A DNA stretch of 64,000 nucleotides from Aerosticca soli (GTDB lineage: Bacteria > Pseudomonadota > Gammaproteobacteria > Xanthomonadales > Rhodanobacteraceae): assembly GCF_003967035.1 (NCBI RefSeq), contig NZ_AP018560.1:705001-769000 (forward strand), in the 5' to 3' direction. Both the position numbers and the translations under genes were made by a program. Shown here piece after piece: positions 9,842 through 19,930 of this stretch. The notes under the pieces were generated by a model. The model searched no databases, was not told the DNA's origin, and saw only the letters and a program-made list of their open reading frames with translations. Each line of letters begins with the position of its first letter. The stretch's first letter is position 1.

Positions 9842-9881
9842 CACGCGGGGCGGCCCATCACGGTCCGCCCCGCGTGTTTTT
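9842..9881 (+). terminator. Rho-independent terminator after rpmE2
   Basis: A perfect 12-bp stem, CACGCGGGGCGG/CCGCCCCGCGTG, with an 11-base loop, is followed directly by TTTTT. It ends the rpmE2 transcript before the gltA promoter region. Confidence 0.93.
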
Positions 9882-10047
9882 GCGCGGCCGGAAAGGCGTT
9901 TCGCGGCGAGGCTTAAAGCGTGCTGTGCGATCATTCCCGGCCGATCATGCATGGCGCGCCGCCTGTGCGGCCCCGGCGCCACGGCACGTTTCTCGTCCCC
10001 TTGCGGATCGGCCGTCCAGACGGCCGGACGCAAACCCCTAAAGCTCC

Positions 10048-10055
10048 AAGGAGGT
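10048..10055 (+). promoter_or_regulatory. Consensus Shine-Dalgarno fixing the GTG start of gltA
   Basis: AAGGAGGT, a full match to the anti-Shine-Dalgarno, ends 8 bases before GTG 10064. It is one of the strongest ribosome sites in the window, and it settles the GTG as the citrate synthase start. Confidence 0.9.
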
Positions 10056-10063
10056 AATTCCCC

Positions 10064-11359
<1,296 letters not shown>

Positions 11360-11371
11360 GCCATCGCTACG

Positions 11372-11413
11372 CGCCGCCGTCGGTCGCCCTTCAGCGAACG
11401 GCGGCGGCTTTTC
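11372..11413 (+). terminator. Terminator after gltA
   Basis: A 9-bp stem (CGCCGCCGT with ACGGCGGCG) has a 17-base loop and is followed by GCTTTTC. The T-run is short but the stem is very GC-rich. It lies 12 bases after the gltA stop. Confidence 0.8.
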
Positions 11414-11548
11414 GATAAGCCCATGGAAGCTCGAGTATCCGATTTGCCCCGGGTGGGTCGACTTCGTGCTGATACCGCCAGAACGCTGCGCGGGCCTTTT
11501 GGCAAAGGCTTCATTTTGGTTGGCAGTCAGTCAACCGCGGCTTTGCCT

Positions 11549-12199
11549 TTAGCCTCGTGGCGAGTCGCTCTCGACGTCGTTCAGTAGAATCTCCACCATC
11601 GCCAGCGTGGCGCGCCGCATCGGTTTTTCGTCGATGCGGTCGAGGGGTGCCTGCCGCAGGCCATCCCGAGGGAGGATGGTGAGATCGAACGGGACTTCGT
11701 CGGCGGCGAAGGTGAGCACGGGATAGTCAGCGGAAGTCTCCCGGTCCAGCCGCAACCTGCGCGTGCTCGTTTCCAGCGGGATGCCGTGCTCGCGCAGGAA
11801 CAGCATCACCTCTTCGGACGAATCGCTGAAAAGATGCAGGCACACGGCCGAGTGCTCGTCGGCGGTGCCGTCCAGCACCGCGCCGACCAGCCGTGGCTGA
11901 AAGCGCTCCAAAAAGCGCATCGCCTCGACGGCCGCGAGGCGGCGGGCCAGCAGGGCCTGCGGCTGGCGTTCGGCCTGGAACAGGCGCTGGCGTTCGCGCA
12001 GGGCCTGTTCGATCTCCTGGTTGCGCGGCAGGGATTGCGTGTCCGGCACGCCGAGCCGTTCGGCCGCCTTGAGCTTGGCGCGGTGGAAATCGCGGATGCC
12101 GTGTTCGCTCATCAGCCGTGCGGCTTCCTGGGCGATGCGCAGACGATTGCGCTGTATGCGGTCCTGGGCGTGGAGCCGGTGATGTTCGCCGCGCGCCAT
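11549..12199 (-). CDS. Conserved nucleotidyltransferase-like protein of unknown function
   Basis: A 216-residue protein with no signal or membrane segment. The basic N-terminal helix region (RIAQEAARLMSEHGIRDFHR, then AKLKAAERLGV) resembles a compact DNA- or RNA-contacting helical domain. The middle part, PRLVGAVLDGTADEHSAVCLH with FSDSSEEVMLFL, has the look of a minimal nucleotidyltransferase fold (G-A/S followed by charged strand positions). The C-terminal part contains PFDLTILPRDGLRQAPL. I recall similar proteins of this length as hypothetical proteins in Xanthomonadaceae, but assign no function. It is the gene downstream of mrcA on the same strand only in the sense of lying beyond its stop; its own start is 12199, 68 bases past mrcA's end. 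Confidence 0.72.
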   Translation of the reverse strand: MARGEHHRLHAQDRIQRNRLRIAQEAARLMSEHGIRDFHRAKLKAAERLGVPDTQSLPRNQEIEQALRERQRLFQAERQPQALLARRLAAVEAMRFLERFQPRLVGAVLDGTADEHSAVCLHLFSDSSEEVMLFLREHGIPLETSTRRLRLDRETSADYPVLTFAADEVPFDLTILPRDGLRQAPLDRIDEKPMRRATLAMVEILLNDVESDSPRG

Positions 12200-12266
12200 G
12201 AATCCTCCTGCCGATGCCGCACCAGCGCCAAGATTAACGCATTGCGCCGATCGCCGCGGCCGGTCC

Positions 12267-14774
12267 TCAGAAGATGTCGTAGGCCCGCTGGTCCTGCTCG
12301 TCCTGCTGTTGCTGGGTGGCCAGCGCGCGCAGCCGTTCGACGTCCTCGACCTTGAAGATCTCGCTCATCGCCTCCGGATCGTCCGGCGTGGTCGGAAGTC
12401 CGGTGGTGCGGTTGATGAGCAGGGTCGCGATGCCCGGCGGCATCGGCAGCGACGCCGGCGGGCGATCCTTGAGCGCCACGCGTATGTAATCCATCCAGAT
12501 CGGCAAGGCCGCCTGGGCGCCGAACTCGCCCACGCCGCGTGCGCGTCCGAGCGGTGTGAAGTCGTCGAAGCCGACCCAGGTCGCGCTGACCACCTCGGCA
12601 TTGAAGCCGACGAACCAGGCGTCGCGATGGTCATTGGTGGAGCCGGTCTTGCCCGCCAGGTCGCTGCGGCCCAGCGCCTTGGCGGCATAACCGGTGCCGT
12701 GCTGGATGACGTCCTTCATCAGCGAGGTGACGAGATAGGCGTTGCGCACGTCGATGACCGCCGGCGCAAGCACTGGCGCACTGGCGGCGTCGTGGGCATC
12801 GGCCGGCAGCGGGGCGTCCGCGGTCGGGTTGGCGTCGGCGGCCGCGTTGCCCGGCGCCTTGGCCATCTCGGCCGGCGGCGGCGCCGGCGGGGAGGGATTG
12901 AGCAGGCGCTCGGGACAGGTACGGCAGGCGCGCGGTGGATTGGCGAGATAGACCGCTTTGCCGTCGCGATCGTCGATCTCGTGGATGAAATAGGGCGTCA
13001 CCAGATAGCCGCCGTTGGCGAACACCGCATAGCCGCGCGCCATGCTGAGCGGCGAGACCGAGGCGGTACCGAGCGCCAGCGACAGGTTGGCCGGCAGGGC
13101 GTCGAGCGGAAAGCCGAAGCGGGTGATGTATTCGCGTGCATAGCGCACGCCGATCGCGTCCAAGAGCCGCACCGAGACCAGGTTCTTCGAACGGGCCAGC
13201 GCCTCGCGCAGGCGGATCGGGCCGTCGAACTTCTCGTCGTCGTTGGAAGGCGTCCACAGGCCACCCGGGCGCGAGGGGTCGGGCAGCGCGAGCGGCGCGT
13301 CGTTGACGATCGAGGCGGGGGTGTAGCCGCGCTCGAAAGCCGCCGAGTAGATGTACGGCTTGAAGCTCGAGCCAGGCTGACGCGCCGCCATCACCGCACG
13401 GTTGAATTTGCTGCGCTGAAAATTGAAGCCACCCACCAGCGCCTGGACCGCGCCGTCCTCGGGGTCGAGCGACACCAGCGCGCCTTGCACCGTCGGCCAC
13501 TGCGTCAATTGCCAATGGCCCTGTCCGTCGGCCATCACCCGGACGACGTCGCCACGCTTGAGTACCGCATCGACGGTCTTCGGTGGCGCGCCGACACGGC
13601 TTTCATTGATGTAGGGCCGAGCCCAGGCGACATCGGCCAGACCGAGCTCGATCGTGCGGCCGCCCGAGAGATAGAGCGTCGCCTGCGTCGGTGAACTGGC
13701 CGTCACCAGCGCCGGTTGCAGGCCGGCCAGCGGCATGTGGGCGGCGAGCAGTTTGTCGAAAACGGCCTGATCGGCGCCGGCGGGCAAGTCCTGGTGGGCC
13801 TCGGCCCCGCGCCAGCCGTGGCGGCGATCGTAATCCATGAGGCCTTTGCGCAGGGCTTCCACGGCCGCCTGCTGACGGGTGCTGTCGAGCGTGGTCTTGA
13901 CCACGTAACCCTCGGTCAACGCGTCGTTGCCGAGCCGGTCCAGCGTCTGTTGACGCACCATTTCGGCCAGATAGGGGGCGTCCACCTCCACCGGCGGCTC
14001 GTGCGGGTAGGCATCGTTCGGCTCCGCCACGGCCTGGCGGTATTCCTCGGCGCTGATGTAGTGATGCTCGAGCATCTGCCCGAGGATCCAGTTGCGCCGC
14101 GCGAGCAGGCGCTGGGGATTGTTGATCGGGTTGACCATCGACGGCAGCTGGAAGGTGCCGGCAATGGCCGCGCACTGCGCCAGGGTGAGCTGGTCCAGGG
14201 TCTTGCCGTAGTAGTACTCGGCGGCGGCCGCCACGCCGTAGGCGCGATGGCCCAGGAACATCTTGTTGAGGTACAGCTCGAGGATCTGGTCCTTGCTGAG
14301 CTCCTTCTCCATGCGCAGCGCGATGAAGATCTCGGTGAGCTTGCGCGAATAGAGCTTCTCCGGGCTCAGGAAGAAATTGCGCGCCACCTGCTGGGTGATG
14401 GTGGAGCCGCCCGGGCCCTTGTCGCCGCCGGAGATGAGCACGTGCCAGCCGGCGCGCACGATGCCATGCCAGTCCACCCCGGGGTGCCGGTAGAAATCGG
14501 CGTCCTCGGCGGCCAGTACCGCATGCTTGAGGCGCTCGGGCACGTGGCCGATGTCCACCGGGATGCGCCGCATTTCGCCGAAGCTTGCGATCAGCTTGCC
14601 GTCGGCGCTCAGGATCTTGAGCGGCACCTGCAGGTGGTAGTCCTTGAGCTGGGACACCGAAGGCAGCCGCGGCGCGATCAGCCAATAGGCGGCGCCCACC
14701 GCCAGGACCGCGAGCAGCAGGCCGGTAAAGGCCGCAATGACGGCCCAGCGCAGCAGACGCTTGAAAATGTGCAT
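12267..14774 (-). CDS. mrcA: Penicillin-binding protein 1A (bifunctional glycosyltransferase/transpeptidase)
   Basis: Inner-membrane class A PBP that polymerises glycan strands and cross-links peptides. Using ATG 14774 the protein has 835 residues; an in-frame start at 14813 adds 13 residues and was not preferred. The membrane anchor spans about 10-33. The glycosyltransferase domain shows LAAEDADFYRHPGVDW with catalytic E90, GGSTITQQVARN and RKLTEIFIALRMEKELSK. The transpeptidase has SSFK near residue 467, SKN near 528 and KTG near 707. Between SKN and KTG there is a Pro/Ala-rich insert (about residues 625-675) beginning with a paired-cysteine CRTC motif. In many relatives mrcA is divergent from pilMNOPQ; here the upstream neighbour is trmB on the same strand. 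Confidence 0.95.
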   Translation of the reverse strand: MHIFKRLLRWAVIAAFTGLLLAVLAVGAAYWLIAPRLPSVSQLKDYHLQVPLKILSADGKLIASFGEMRRIPVDIGHVPERLKHAVLAAEDADFYRHPGVDWHGIVRAGWHVLISGGDKGPGGSTITQQVARNFFLSPEKLYSRKLTEIFIALRMEKELSKDQILELYLNKMFLGHRAYGVAAAAEYYYGKTLDQLTLAQCAAIAGTFQLPSMVNPINNPQRLLARRNWILGQMLEHHYISAEEYRQAVAEPNDAYPHEPPVEVDAPYLAEMVRQQTLDRLGNDALTEGYVVKTTLDSTRQQAAVEALRKGLMDYDRRHGWRGAEAHQDLPAGADQAVFDKLLAAHMPLAGLQPALVTASSPTQATLYLSGGRTIELGLADVAWARPYINESRVGAPPKTVDAVLKRGDVVRVMADGQGHWQLTQWPTVQGALVSLDPEDGAVQALVGGFNFQRSKFNRAVMAARQPGSSFKPYIYSAAFERGYTPASIVNDAPLALPDPSRPGGLWTPSNDDEKFDGPIRLREALARSKNLVSVRLLDAIGVRYAREYITRFGFPLDALPANLSLALGTASVSPLSMARGYAVFANGGYLVTPYFIHEIDDRDGKAVYLANPPRACRTCPERLLNPSPPAPPPAEMAKAPGNAAADANPTADAPLPADAHDAASAPVLAPAVIDVRNAYLVTSLMKDVIQHGTGYAAKALGRSDLAGKTGSTNDHRDAWFVGFNAEVVSATWVGFDDFTPLGRARGVGEFGAQAALPIWMDYIRVALKDRPPASLPMPPGIATLLINRTTGLPTTPDDPEAMSEIFKVEDVERLRALATQQQQDEQDQRAYDIF

Positions 14775-15086
14775 GTCTAAAGAAGGCTCAGGGCCTGATA
14801 GAGCAACGGTCAAGTATAAAGCTTGGCCGCCCGCCCGCCTGCCGCGGCGTCACACGCCTGTCGTGGGGCGGGCGATGCTTGCCTCGGGCGGCCAGGCGAT
14901 GCGCTCGGCTTGACCAGGCCGGCGGCCGGTCACCCTCGGGCCGTGGCCGCGCGGCTTGCGATCAGACGGTGATTCCGGGCTGCCCGGGCGTCACGTCTTA
15001 CGGCCGGCGCCGCGTGCTGCCCGAGCGCGACACCGGCGAGCGGGCGGCGAGGTCAGGGCACGTCCACGGCGTCGGGCGGCCGGCTT
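14775..15086. other. 312-bp intergenic region upstream of mrcA
   Basis: A GC-rich gap between the mrcA start and the trmB stop. Both genes read leftward, so this stretch should hold the mrcA promoter. I see a slightly AT-richer patch (about 14775-14822) next to the mrcA start, where a promoter would be expected. No convincing gene, tRNA or hairpin terminator was found. Open frames here look like GC-driven noise. Confidence 0.5.
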
Positions 15087-15794
15087 TCAGCTGGCGGTCG
15101 GACGCCTGCGGTACAGGAGATCCCACACGCCGTGGCCGAGTTGGCGGCCGCGCCGCTCGAAGCGCGTCTCGATGCGCCAGGGCGGCCGCTCGGCATAGCG
15201 GCCGGGAGCCACCGCGTTGCGCCAGTCGGGGGCCTCCTCCAGCAATGCCAGCATGTGCTCGGCATAGGGCTGCCAGTCGGTGGCCAGGTGCAGCAGCGCG
15301 TCCGGCGCGGCGCGGCTGGCGAGCAGGGCGAGGAACGCCGGCTGCACGATGCGCCGCTTGTGGTGACGTTTCTTGGGCCAGGGGTCGGGAAACCACAGGC
15401 GGATCTCGGCGAGCGTGCCGGCAGGAATCTCCTGTTCGAGCACGTCCACCGCATCGTGTCTGTACAGCCGCACGTTGCGCGCCTCGCGTGCCGCCAGCGC
15501 GTTCATCAGCCGGCCCACGCCCGGACCGTGCACCTCGATGCCGAGATAGTCGCGATCCGGATCGTGCTCGCTTGCCCAGGCCAGCGCCTCGCCGTTGCCG
15601 AAGCCGATCTCCAGCACCAGCGGCGCGCGCCGGCCGAAATGGGCGGCAAAGTCCTGCGGCGTGCCGGTGTAGTCGATGCCGAAGCGTTGCCAGTGCAGGG
15701 CGAAGGCGCGTTCCTGCGCGCTCGTCATGCGGCCTTCGCGCAGCACGAAGCTGCGGATGCGGCGTTGGGGGGCGGACGAGGCGGAATCGGTCAT
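15087..15794 (-). CDS. trmB: tRNA (guanine-N7-)-methyltransferase
   Basis: Methylates G46 of tRNA using S-adenosylmethionine. The 235-residue protein has the SAM-binding motif LVLEIGFGNGEAL, the acidic LGIEVHGPGVGRLM, and the catalytic/tRNA-binding motif FPDPWPKKRHHKRR, which is diagnostic. The late segments ATDWQPYAEHML and RFERRGRQLGHGVWDL match the family C-terminus. It lies downstream of thiS-thiG on the same strand, separated from thiG by 141 bases. thiG-trmB adjacency is common in proteobacteria. Confidence 0.96.
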   Translation of the reverse strand: MTDSASSAPQRRIRSFVLREGRMTSAQERAFALHWQRFGIDYTGTPQDFAAHFGRRAPLVLEIGFGNGEALAWASEHDPDRDYLGIEVHGPGVGRLMNALAAREARNVRLYRHDAVDVLEQEIPAGTLAEIRLWFPDPWPKKRHHKRRIVQPAFLALLASRAAPDALLHLATDWQPYAEHMLALLEEAPDWRNAVAPGRYAERPPWRIETRFERRGRQLGHGVWDLLYRRRPTAS

Positions 15795-15935
15795 GGCGAG
15801 GGTAACGTCATGCGAGGTTGGATACTTCTTCGCCGGCGGCCCGGTCGAAGAAGCGCAGGCGAGGGCGATGGATCACCGGTGCGCGCGGCACTGGCCGCCG
15901 TGCTTCGGCGGCGCGAAAGGCAAAGCCTGGCGCGT

Positions 15936-16733
15936 TTAGCCGATGGTGCCGTCGAGCGGGCTGGAGGCGCTGGCGTAGCGGCGGCGCGGGATGCGTCCGG
16001 CGCGGAAGGCGGCGCGCCCGGCCTCGACGGCGAGCTTCATCGCATGCGCCATCAGCACCGGATCCTTCGCGCCGGCGATGGCGGTGTTCATCAGCACGCC
16101 GTCGCAGCCGAGTTCCATCGCGATCGCGGCATCCGAGGCGGTGCCGACGCCGGCATCGACGATCACCGGCACCTTCGCGTTCTCGACGATCTCGAGCAGG
16201 TTGTACTTGTTCTGGATGCCGAGCCCCGAGCCGATCGGCGCGGCCAGCGGCATCACCGCCACGCAGCCGATGTCTTCCAGCCGGCGCGCGAGAATCGGGT
16301 CGTCCGAGGTGTAGACCATCACCTGGAAACCGTCGGCGACCAGTTGCTCGGCGGCTTTCAGTGTCTCGATCACGTCGGGAAACAGGGTTTTCTCGTCGCC
16401 CAGCACCTCCAGTTTGACCAGCGCGTGGCCGTCGAGCAGCTCGCGCGCGAGCCGGCAGGTGCGCACCGCGTCGACCGCGTTGTAGCAGCCGGCGGTGTTC
16501 GGCAGCAGGGTGAACTCATCGGGCGGCAGCGCGTCGAGCAGGCTGGGCGCGCCCGCGTCCTGGCCAATGTTCACGCGGCGGATCGCCACGGTGACGATCT
16601 CGGCGCCGGCGGCCAGGCTGGCGCGGCGGGTCTCGTCGAAGTCCTTGTATTTGCCGGTGCCGGTGAGCAGGCGCGAGCGGTAGGTTTTGCCGGCGATGAC
16701 GAGTGGATCGGCGTGGGGCGCGGGTGTGTTCAT
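15936..16733 (-). CDS. thiG: Thiazole synthase
   Basis: Builds the thiazole phosphate half of thiamine from deoxyxylulose phosphate, a glycine-derived imine and sulphur from ThiS-thiocarboxylate. The 265-residue TIM-barrel protein shows [37 protein letters not shown], the Schiff-base lysine segment [16 protein letters not shown], and the phosphate site [21 protein letters not shown]. It lies 57 bases downstream of thiS. thiO/thiH, thiE and thiF are not nearby. No TPP riboswitch is visible before thiS. Confidence 0.96.
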   Translation of the reverse strand: MNTPAPHADPLVIAGKTYRSRLLTGTGKYKDFDETRRASLAAGAEIVTVAIRRVNIGQDAGAPSLLDALPPDEFTLLPNTAGCYNAVDAVRTCRLARELLDGHALVKLEVLGDEKTLFPDVIETLKAAEQLVADGFQVMVYTSDDPILARRLEDIGCVAVMPLAAPIGSGLGIQNKYNLLEIVENAKVPVIVDAGVGTASDAAIAMELGCDGVLMNTAIAGAKDPVLMAHAMKLAVEAGRAAFRAGRIPRRRYASASSPLDGTIG

Positions 16734-16790
16734 GGCGGTTCTTGGGGCGCCGGTCCGGCCGGCGGGGAAGCGGTGAGAAGGCTCGTGCGG

Positions 16791-16991
16791 TCAACCGCCG
16801 CCGATGGCCTGCACGATCTCGACGCGGTCGTTCTCGGCCAGTGCGTGCTGGTCGTGCTGACTGCGCGGGACGATGGTCTGGTTGACCTCGACGGCCACCC
16901 GCCGACCGGCGAAACCGGCCCGTTTGAGCAGGCCGGCGACGGTGGTGCCAGCGGGCAGTTCCAGCGGTTTGCCGTTGAGAGTGATCAGCAT
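16791..16991 (-). CDS. thiS: Sulphur carrier protein ThiS
   Basis: A 66-residue ubiquitin-like protein whose C-terminal Gly-Gly is adenylated and then thiocarboxylated, delivering sulphur to ThiG. The sequence starts MLITLNGKPLELPAGTTVAG, has VAVEVNQTIVPRS in the middle and ends VEIVQAIGGG, leaving the required terminal diglycine. A longer upstream in-frame reading is rejected because it runs through the end of the neighbouring gene. thiS-thiG-trmB is probably one operon. Confidence 0.94.
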   Translation of the reverse strand: MLITLNGKPLELPAGTTVAGLLKRAGFAGRRVAVEVNQTIVPRSQHDQHALAENDRVEIVQAIGGG

Positions 16992-17049
16992 GGGCACATT
17001 GTAGCCTCCGCCGCGGCAAAGGCCGGTGAGCGCGGTGCAAGAGGACGGC

Positions 17050-19287
17050 TCAATGCCGGTCGTCACGGTCGCCGGAGGGCGGCGGATGCGGATGCGGGTG
17101 TCCCGTCGTTTCGGCCGGGTGGCCGCCTTGGCGTGGCGCGGCGCGGGGCGCTTCGTGCGGCGTCGGGGCGATCTCGTGGGGCGCCGACAGCGGTCGCGCC
17201 GCGGGCTGCCAGGAACGTGGCGTGGGCACCGGCGCGTGCCGCTCAGGGATCGCCGGGCGAGGCTCGAGGACAGGCGCCGGACGGGATGGCGCATGGCGCC
17301 AGGCGTCCGCAGGTGGCCTGGGCGCGTCCTCGCGCCGGAAGCTCGGCGCGGACGGCAGCGAGACGGGCGCAGGCGCATCGTGCCCGTGCAGGCTCTCGGG
17401 GGCGGCCGTGCCCGGCGGCAGGGTGCTGAAGCGCGGCGGCTGCGGCAGACCATGCGGTTCCGGCGCGGCACCCGCCGCCGGCGCAGCCGGCGCTGTGGCG
17501 CCGCCCTGCGCTGACGGGTGATGGACGAAGTGCGCAGGCCAGGCATCGCGTCGCTCGGATGCGCCGCCCATTGCGGCCGGCGCCGGGCCTGGCGATAGCG
17601 GCGGACGGTGCCCGGTCGAAGGGCCCTCGGGCGGTCCGGGGTGACCCGCATCCGGCGTGTGTTCCGGCTGCGGACCGGGCCTTGGCGCCGTCCAGTCGCG
17701 GGGATGATCGGGCTGGGACGACTGGCCGGGCAGGCCCGGCCGCACGGGTTGCGCTCCGGGACCGCCGCTCGGATGTCCCGGCGCGCCTGCGGGAAATGGC
17801 TTGGGCGCAGGTTGCGGCATCGGTGCCCCCGACGGCCTGTCGAAGCGGTGGTGCATGACCACCGGACGCGCCGGGCTGTTTGGCGGTGCGCCGGCCTGCG
17901 CGGCGGTCGACGGCCATGGCTGCCGAGCGGGCGGCGGCAGTCGGGTCAGCACGCCGGCTTGCCGCAAGCGGCTGGGATCGAGCTCCAGCCGGTGGCGCTG
18001 GACGGGTTCGGTCGGTTGCCAGGCGCGGACGTCGATCGCGGTCAGCGCATGGGGCGCGCGCCAGTTCACATAGTGGTCGACCGGCGGCGCGGTGCCGGCG
18101 CGGTAATCGCGGTAATGCGCTTCGATGCGCTGTTCCCAGCGCGTCCGTTCCTCGGCGCGCCGCCAGCGCAGGTTGGTTTCATTGACGCGGTCGAAATAGC
18201 GGTGACTGGCGCGATACCAGGGGATATACACGTCACCCGGCCCGAGCGGCAGCCAGCCGACCGGTGCCACGCCGACCGCCACGCGGGTGTGGCGGTCACC
18301 GATGAAGGCGACCAGGGCCGGCGCATACACCGGGCGTACGCCGCGCGGGCCGGGAATCCAGCACCAGCCGCGCGGACGATGGATCCAGCGGCCATAGTGA
18401 TACGGGGCAAAGCCCCAGGGCAGATCGTCCACCCAGGTCCAGCCCCACAAGCCCACGTAATCCCAGTGGCCGTAGCGGTAGGGCGCCCAGTCCACCGCCA
18501 CGACGGCCGGATACCACACCGGGCCGTAGTCGACATCGTCCTGCCAGCTGCCGTAGGCGTCCAGGTCCGGGTAGCCGACTACCGTTTCATCGACGTACTG
18601 CGTGGATGTGGCGCGCACATAGCGGCGGTCGCGCTCGGCCGACCAATGCTCGAAGTCGTCTTCCTCCGCCGGGCGGTCCTCCACCGTCACGCGGTCCAGT
18701 GCGGTGTCTTCGAAACGGTAGTTGCGGCCGGCGAAGATGTCGCGCCGGGCGTCGTGTTCGCCGTACACGCTGGCACTGCCGGACAACACGCCGATCGTGG
18801 TCGTACCGCTGCCGCGGTCGACGTCCACCCGGAACACGCCGGGACGGTCGACCACCAGCGCCACGCGGGGCGTGTCGATCTCGTAGCTTTCGCCGGCGGC
18901 GACGTTGCGCACCGAAAGGATGGCCGTGCCTGCGCCGAGCTCGAACTGGGCGAGCTGGTCATCGAACGCGAGCAGGGCCAAGTCGGTGCGGCCGTCCAGT
19001 CGCAGCGCGGCATCGGGAAGCTCGAGTTCGACCCGCGCCGCGGGTGTCGTCGAGAGGCGCTCGCCGGCGGCGAGCGGGCGATTCAGGCCGGCGTCGATCC
19101 ATGTCTGCGTGCCGGCCGGAAGCAGCGCCACGGCGCCGGAAAGATAGGCAAGGCGCACCGCCCGCGAGGGCGGATCGGCGTTGGCCTGATCGTCACGGGA
19201 CTGCGCCGCCGCTACGCAGCAAAGCAGCCATAGCGCGGTACAGAGCCAGCCCCGCCAGCGTCCGAGCGATGGCATCGACCTTGGCAT
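17050..19287 (-). CDS. Secreted FecR-domain protein with Trp/Tyr-rich repeat region and Pro-rich tail
   Basis: A 745-residue protein with an N-terminal signal peptide (hydrophobic segment then AAAQS near residue 28). Residues about 60-190 form a FecR-like beta domain (RLSTTPAARVELELPDAA, GESYEIDTPRVALVV, RPGVFRVDV, TIGVLSGSASVYG). Residues about 230-360 are rich in W, Y, G and P and include two related units, PYRYGHWDYVGLWGWTWV and PYHYGRWIHRPRGWCWIPG, resembling what I recall as the DUF6600 family. A charged helical stretch follows, and the last 270 residues are Pro/His/Ala-rich, low in complexity. There is no FecI sigma factor or TonB receptor beside it, so a classical FecR role is unlikely. 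It may be a periplasmic or surface envelope protein; function unknown. Confidence 0.8.
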   Translation of the reverse strand: MPRSMPSLGRWRGWLCTALWLLCCVAAAQSRDDQANADPPSRAVRLAYLSGAVALLPAGTQTWIDAGLNRPLAAGERLSTTPAARVELELPDAALRLDGRTDLALLAFDDQLAQFELGAGTAILSVRNVAAGESYEIDTPRVALVVDRPGVFRVDVDRGSGTTTIGVLSGSASVYGEHDARRDIFAGRNYRFEDTALDRVTVEDRPAEEDDFEHWSAERDRRYVRATSTQYVDETVVGYPDLDAYGSWQDDVDYGPVWYPAVVAVDWAPYRYGHWDYVGLWGWTWVDDLPWGFAPYHYGRWIHRPRGWCWIPGPRGVRPVYAPALVAFIGDRHTRVAVGVAPVGWLPLGPGDVYIPWYRASHRYFDRVNETNLRWRRAEERTRWEQRIEAHYRDYRAGTAPPVDHYVNWRAPHALTAIDVRAWQPTEPVQRHRLELDPSRLRQAGVLTRLPPPARQPWPSTAAQAGAPPNSPARPVVMHHRFDRPSGAPMPQPAPKPFPAGAPGHPSGGPGAQPVRPGLPGQSSQPDHPRDWTAPRPGPQPEHTPDAGHPGPPEGPSTGHRPPLSPGPAPAAMGGASERRDAWPAHFVHHPSAQGGATAPAAPAAGAAPEPHGLPQPPRFSTLPPGTAAPESLHGHDAPAPVSLPSAPSFRREDAPRPPADAWRHAPSRPAPVLEPRPAIPERHAPVPTPRSWQPAARPLSAPHEIAPTPHEAPRAAPRQGGHPAETTGHPHPHPPPSGDRDDRH

Positions 19288-19457
19288 ACCCGTGTCCTTC
19301 CGGCCCGTCGGGCCTCGCGATGCGGCAAGGCCGCCGATCCATTATGCGCATGGCCAATCGTCGCCGGCGGCCGGTGGCCGCACGCCGTTCAGCAGTCCTG
19401 CGGCTTGGCTCCCGGACTCCCCAAGGGGCGGGCGGCGCGTTACCATGGACCGTCGAG

Positions 19458-19531
19458 GCGGGTGTAGCTCAATGGTAGAGCTGTAGCTTCCCAAGCTACT
19501 GACGAGGGTTCGATTCCCTTCACCCGCTCCA
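19458..19531 (+). tRNA. tRNA-Gly (anticodon CCC)
   Basis: A 74-nt cloverleaf with CCA encoded. The acceptor arms GCGGGTG/CACCCGC pair perfectly. The D-arm reads GCTCAATGGTAGAGC, the anticodon arm GTAGC-TTCCCAA-GCTAC has anticodon CCC (reads GGG), and the T-arm contains GGTTCGATTCC. It closely resembles E. coli glyU. Apparent proteins on the opposite strand here are reverse translations of the tRNA. Confidence 0.97.
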
Positions 19532-19930
19532 CTTCGACTTTCCAAGGCGTTCCAAGGACGTCCATGGGGTTTCGCAATTCATTGTCACGGTTCGGCTTTT
19601 CCAGAAAAGCCGTTCCAGTGACGTCCAGCGAAATCCACTGACAGCCGGTCAAAACCGGTACATCAAGTGGTACGTCGCCATGCGGAGCTTTCCGATTCCG
19701 CATTGTTGCTGGGGGGGGGCGGAGTGCCCGATGGGAAACATGGCACCCAACCTGCTTCAAGGAGTTGGGATCAGGCTTTCAGATCTCATGACGCGCAGGC
19801 CATCAAGCCGCCCCTTGCCACTGGCTTGTCCGGCATCCCGCGTGCCAATACTCAATCCTTGAAGCGCGTTGTGCCTGATGCACCCCTTTGCCGATGCCGG
19901 TATGCGTGCGGCCGGTAGCGGAATTTTTCG
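19532..19930. other. 399-bp gene-poor region downstream of tRNA-Gly
   Basis: This stretch is less GC-rich than its neighbours and holds no convincing gene. It contains a direct repeat TTCCAAGG just after the tRNA, an imperfect long inverted repeat at 19584-19622, a run of nine G (19711-19719), and a TGGCAC-N5-CTGCT element at 19741. tRNA 3' ends are common integration sites. The layout is compatible with the eroded scar of an integrated element, but no integrase remnant can be identified. Confidence 0.45.
19584..19622. repeat. Long imperfect inverted repeat downstream of tRNA-Gly
   Basis: Outer arms GTCAC/GTGAC and perfect inner arms CGGCTTTT/AAAAGCCG close on a CCAG loop. There is no T-run after the stem, so an intrinsic terminator is doubtful. 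It could be a recombination-associated structure or part of a small RNA. Confidence 0.6.

Noticed and set aside
14879-15805. 308-codon plus-strand frame opposite trmB and across the upstream gap
   Set aside because: Arg/Ala-rich, antisense to trmB and without family pattern.
19440-19760. Minus-strand open frame ending in peptide-like tRNA text
   Set aside because: Its end is the reverse translation of tRNA-Gly, a known artefact.
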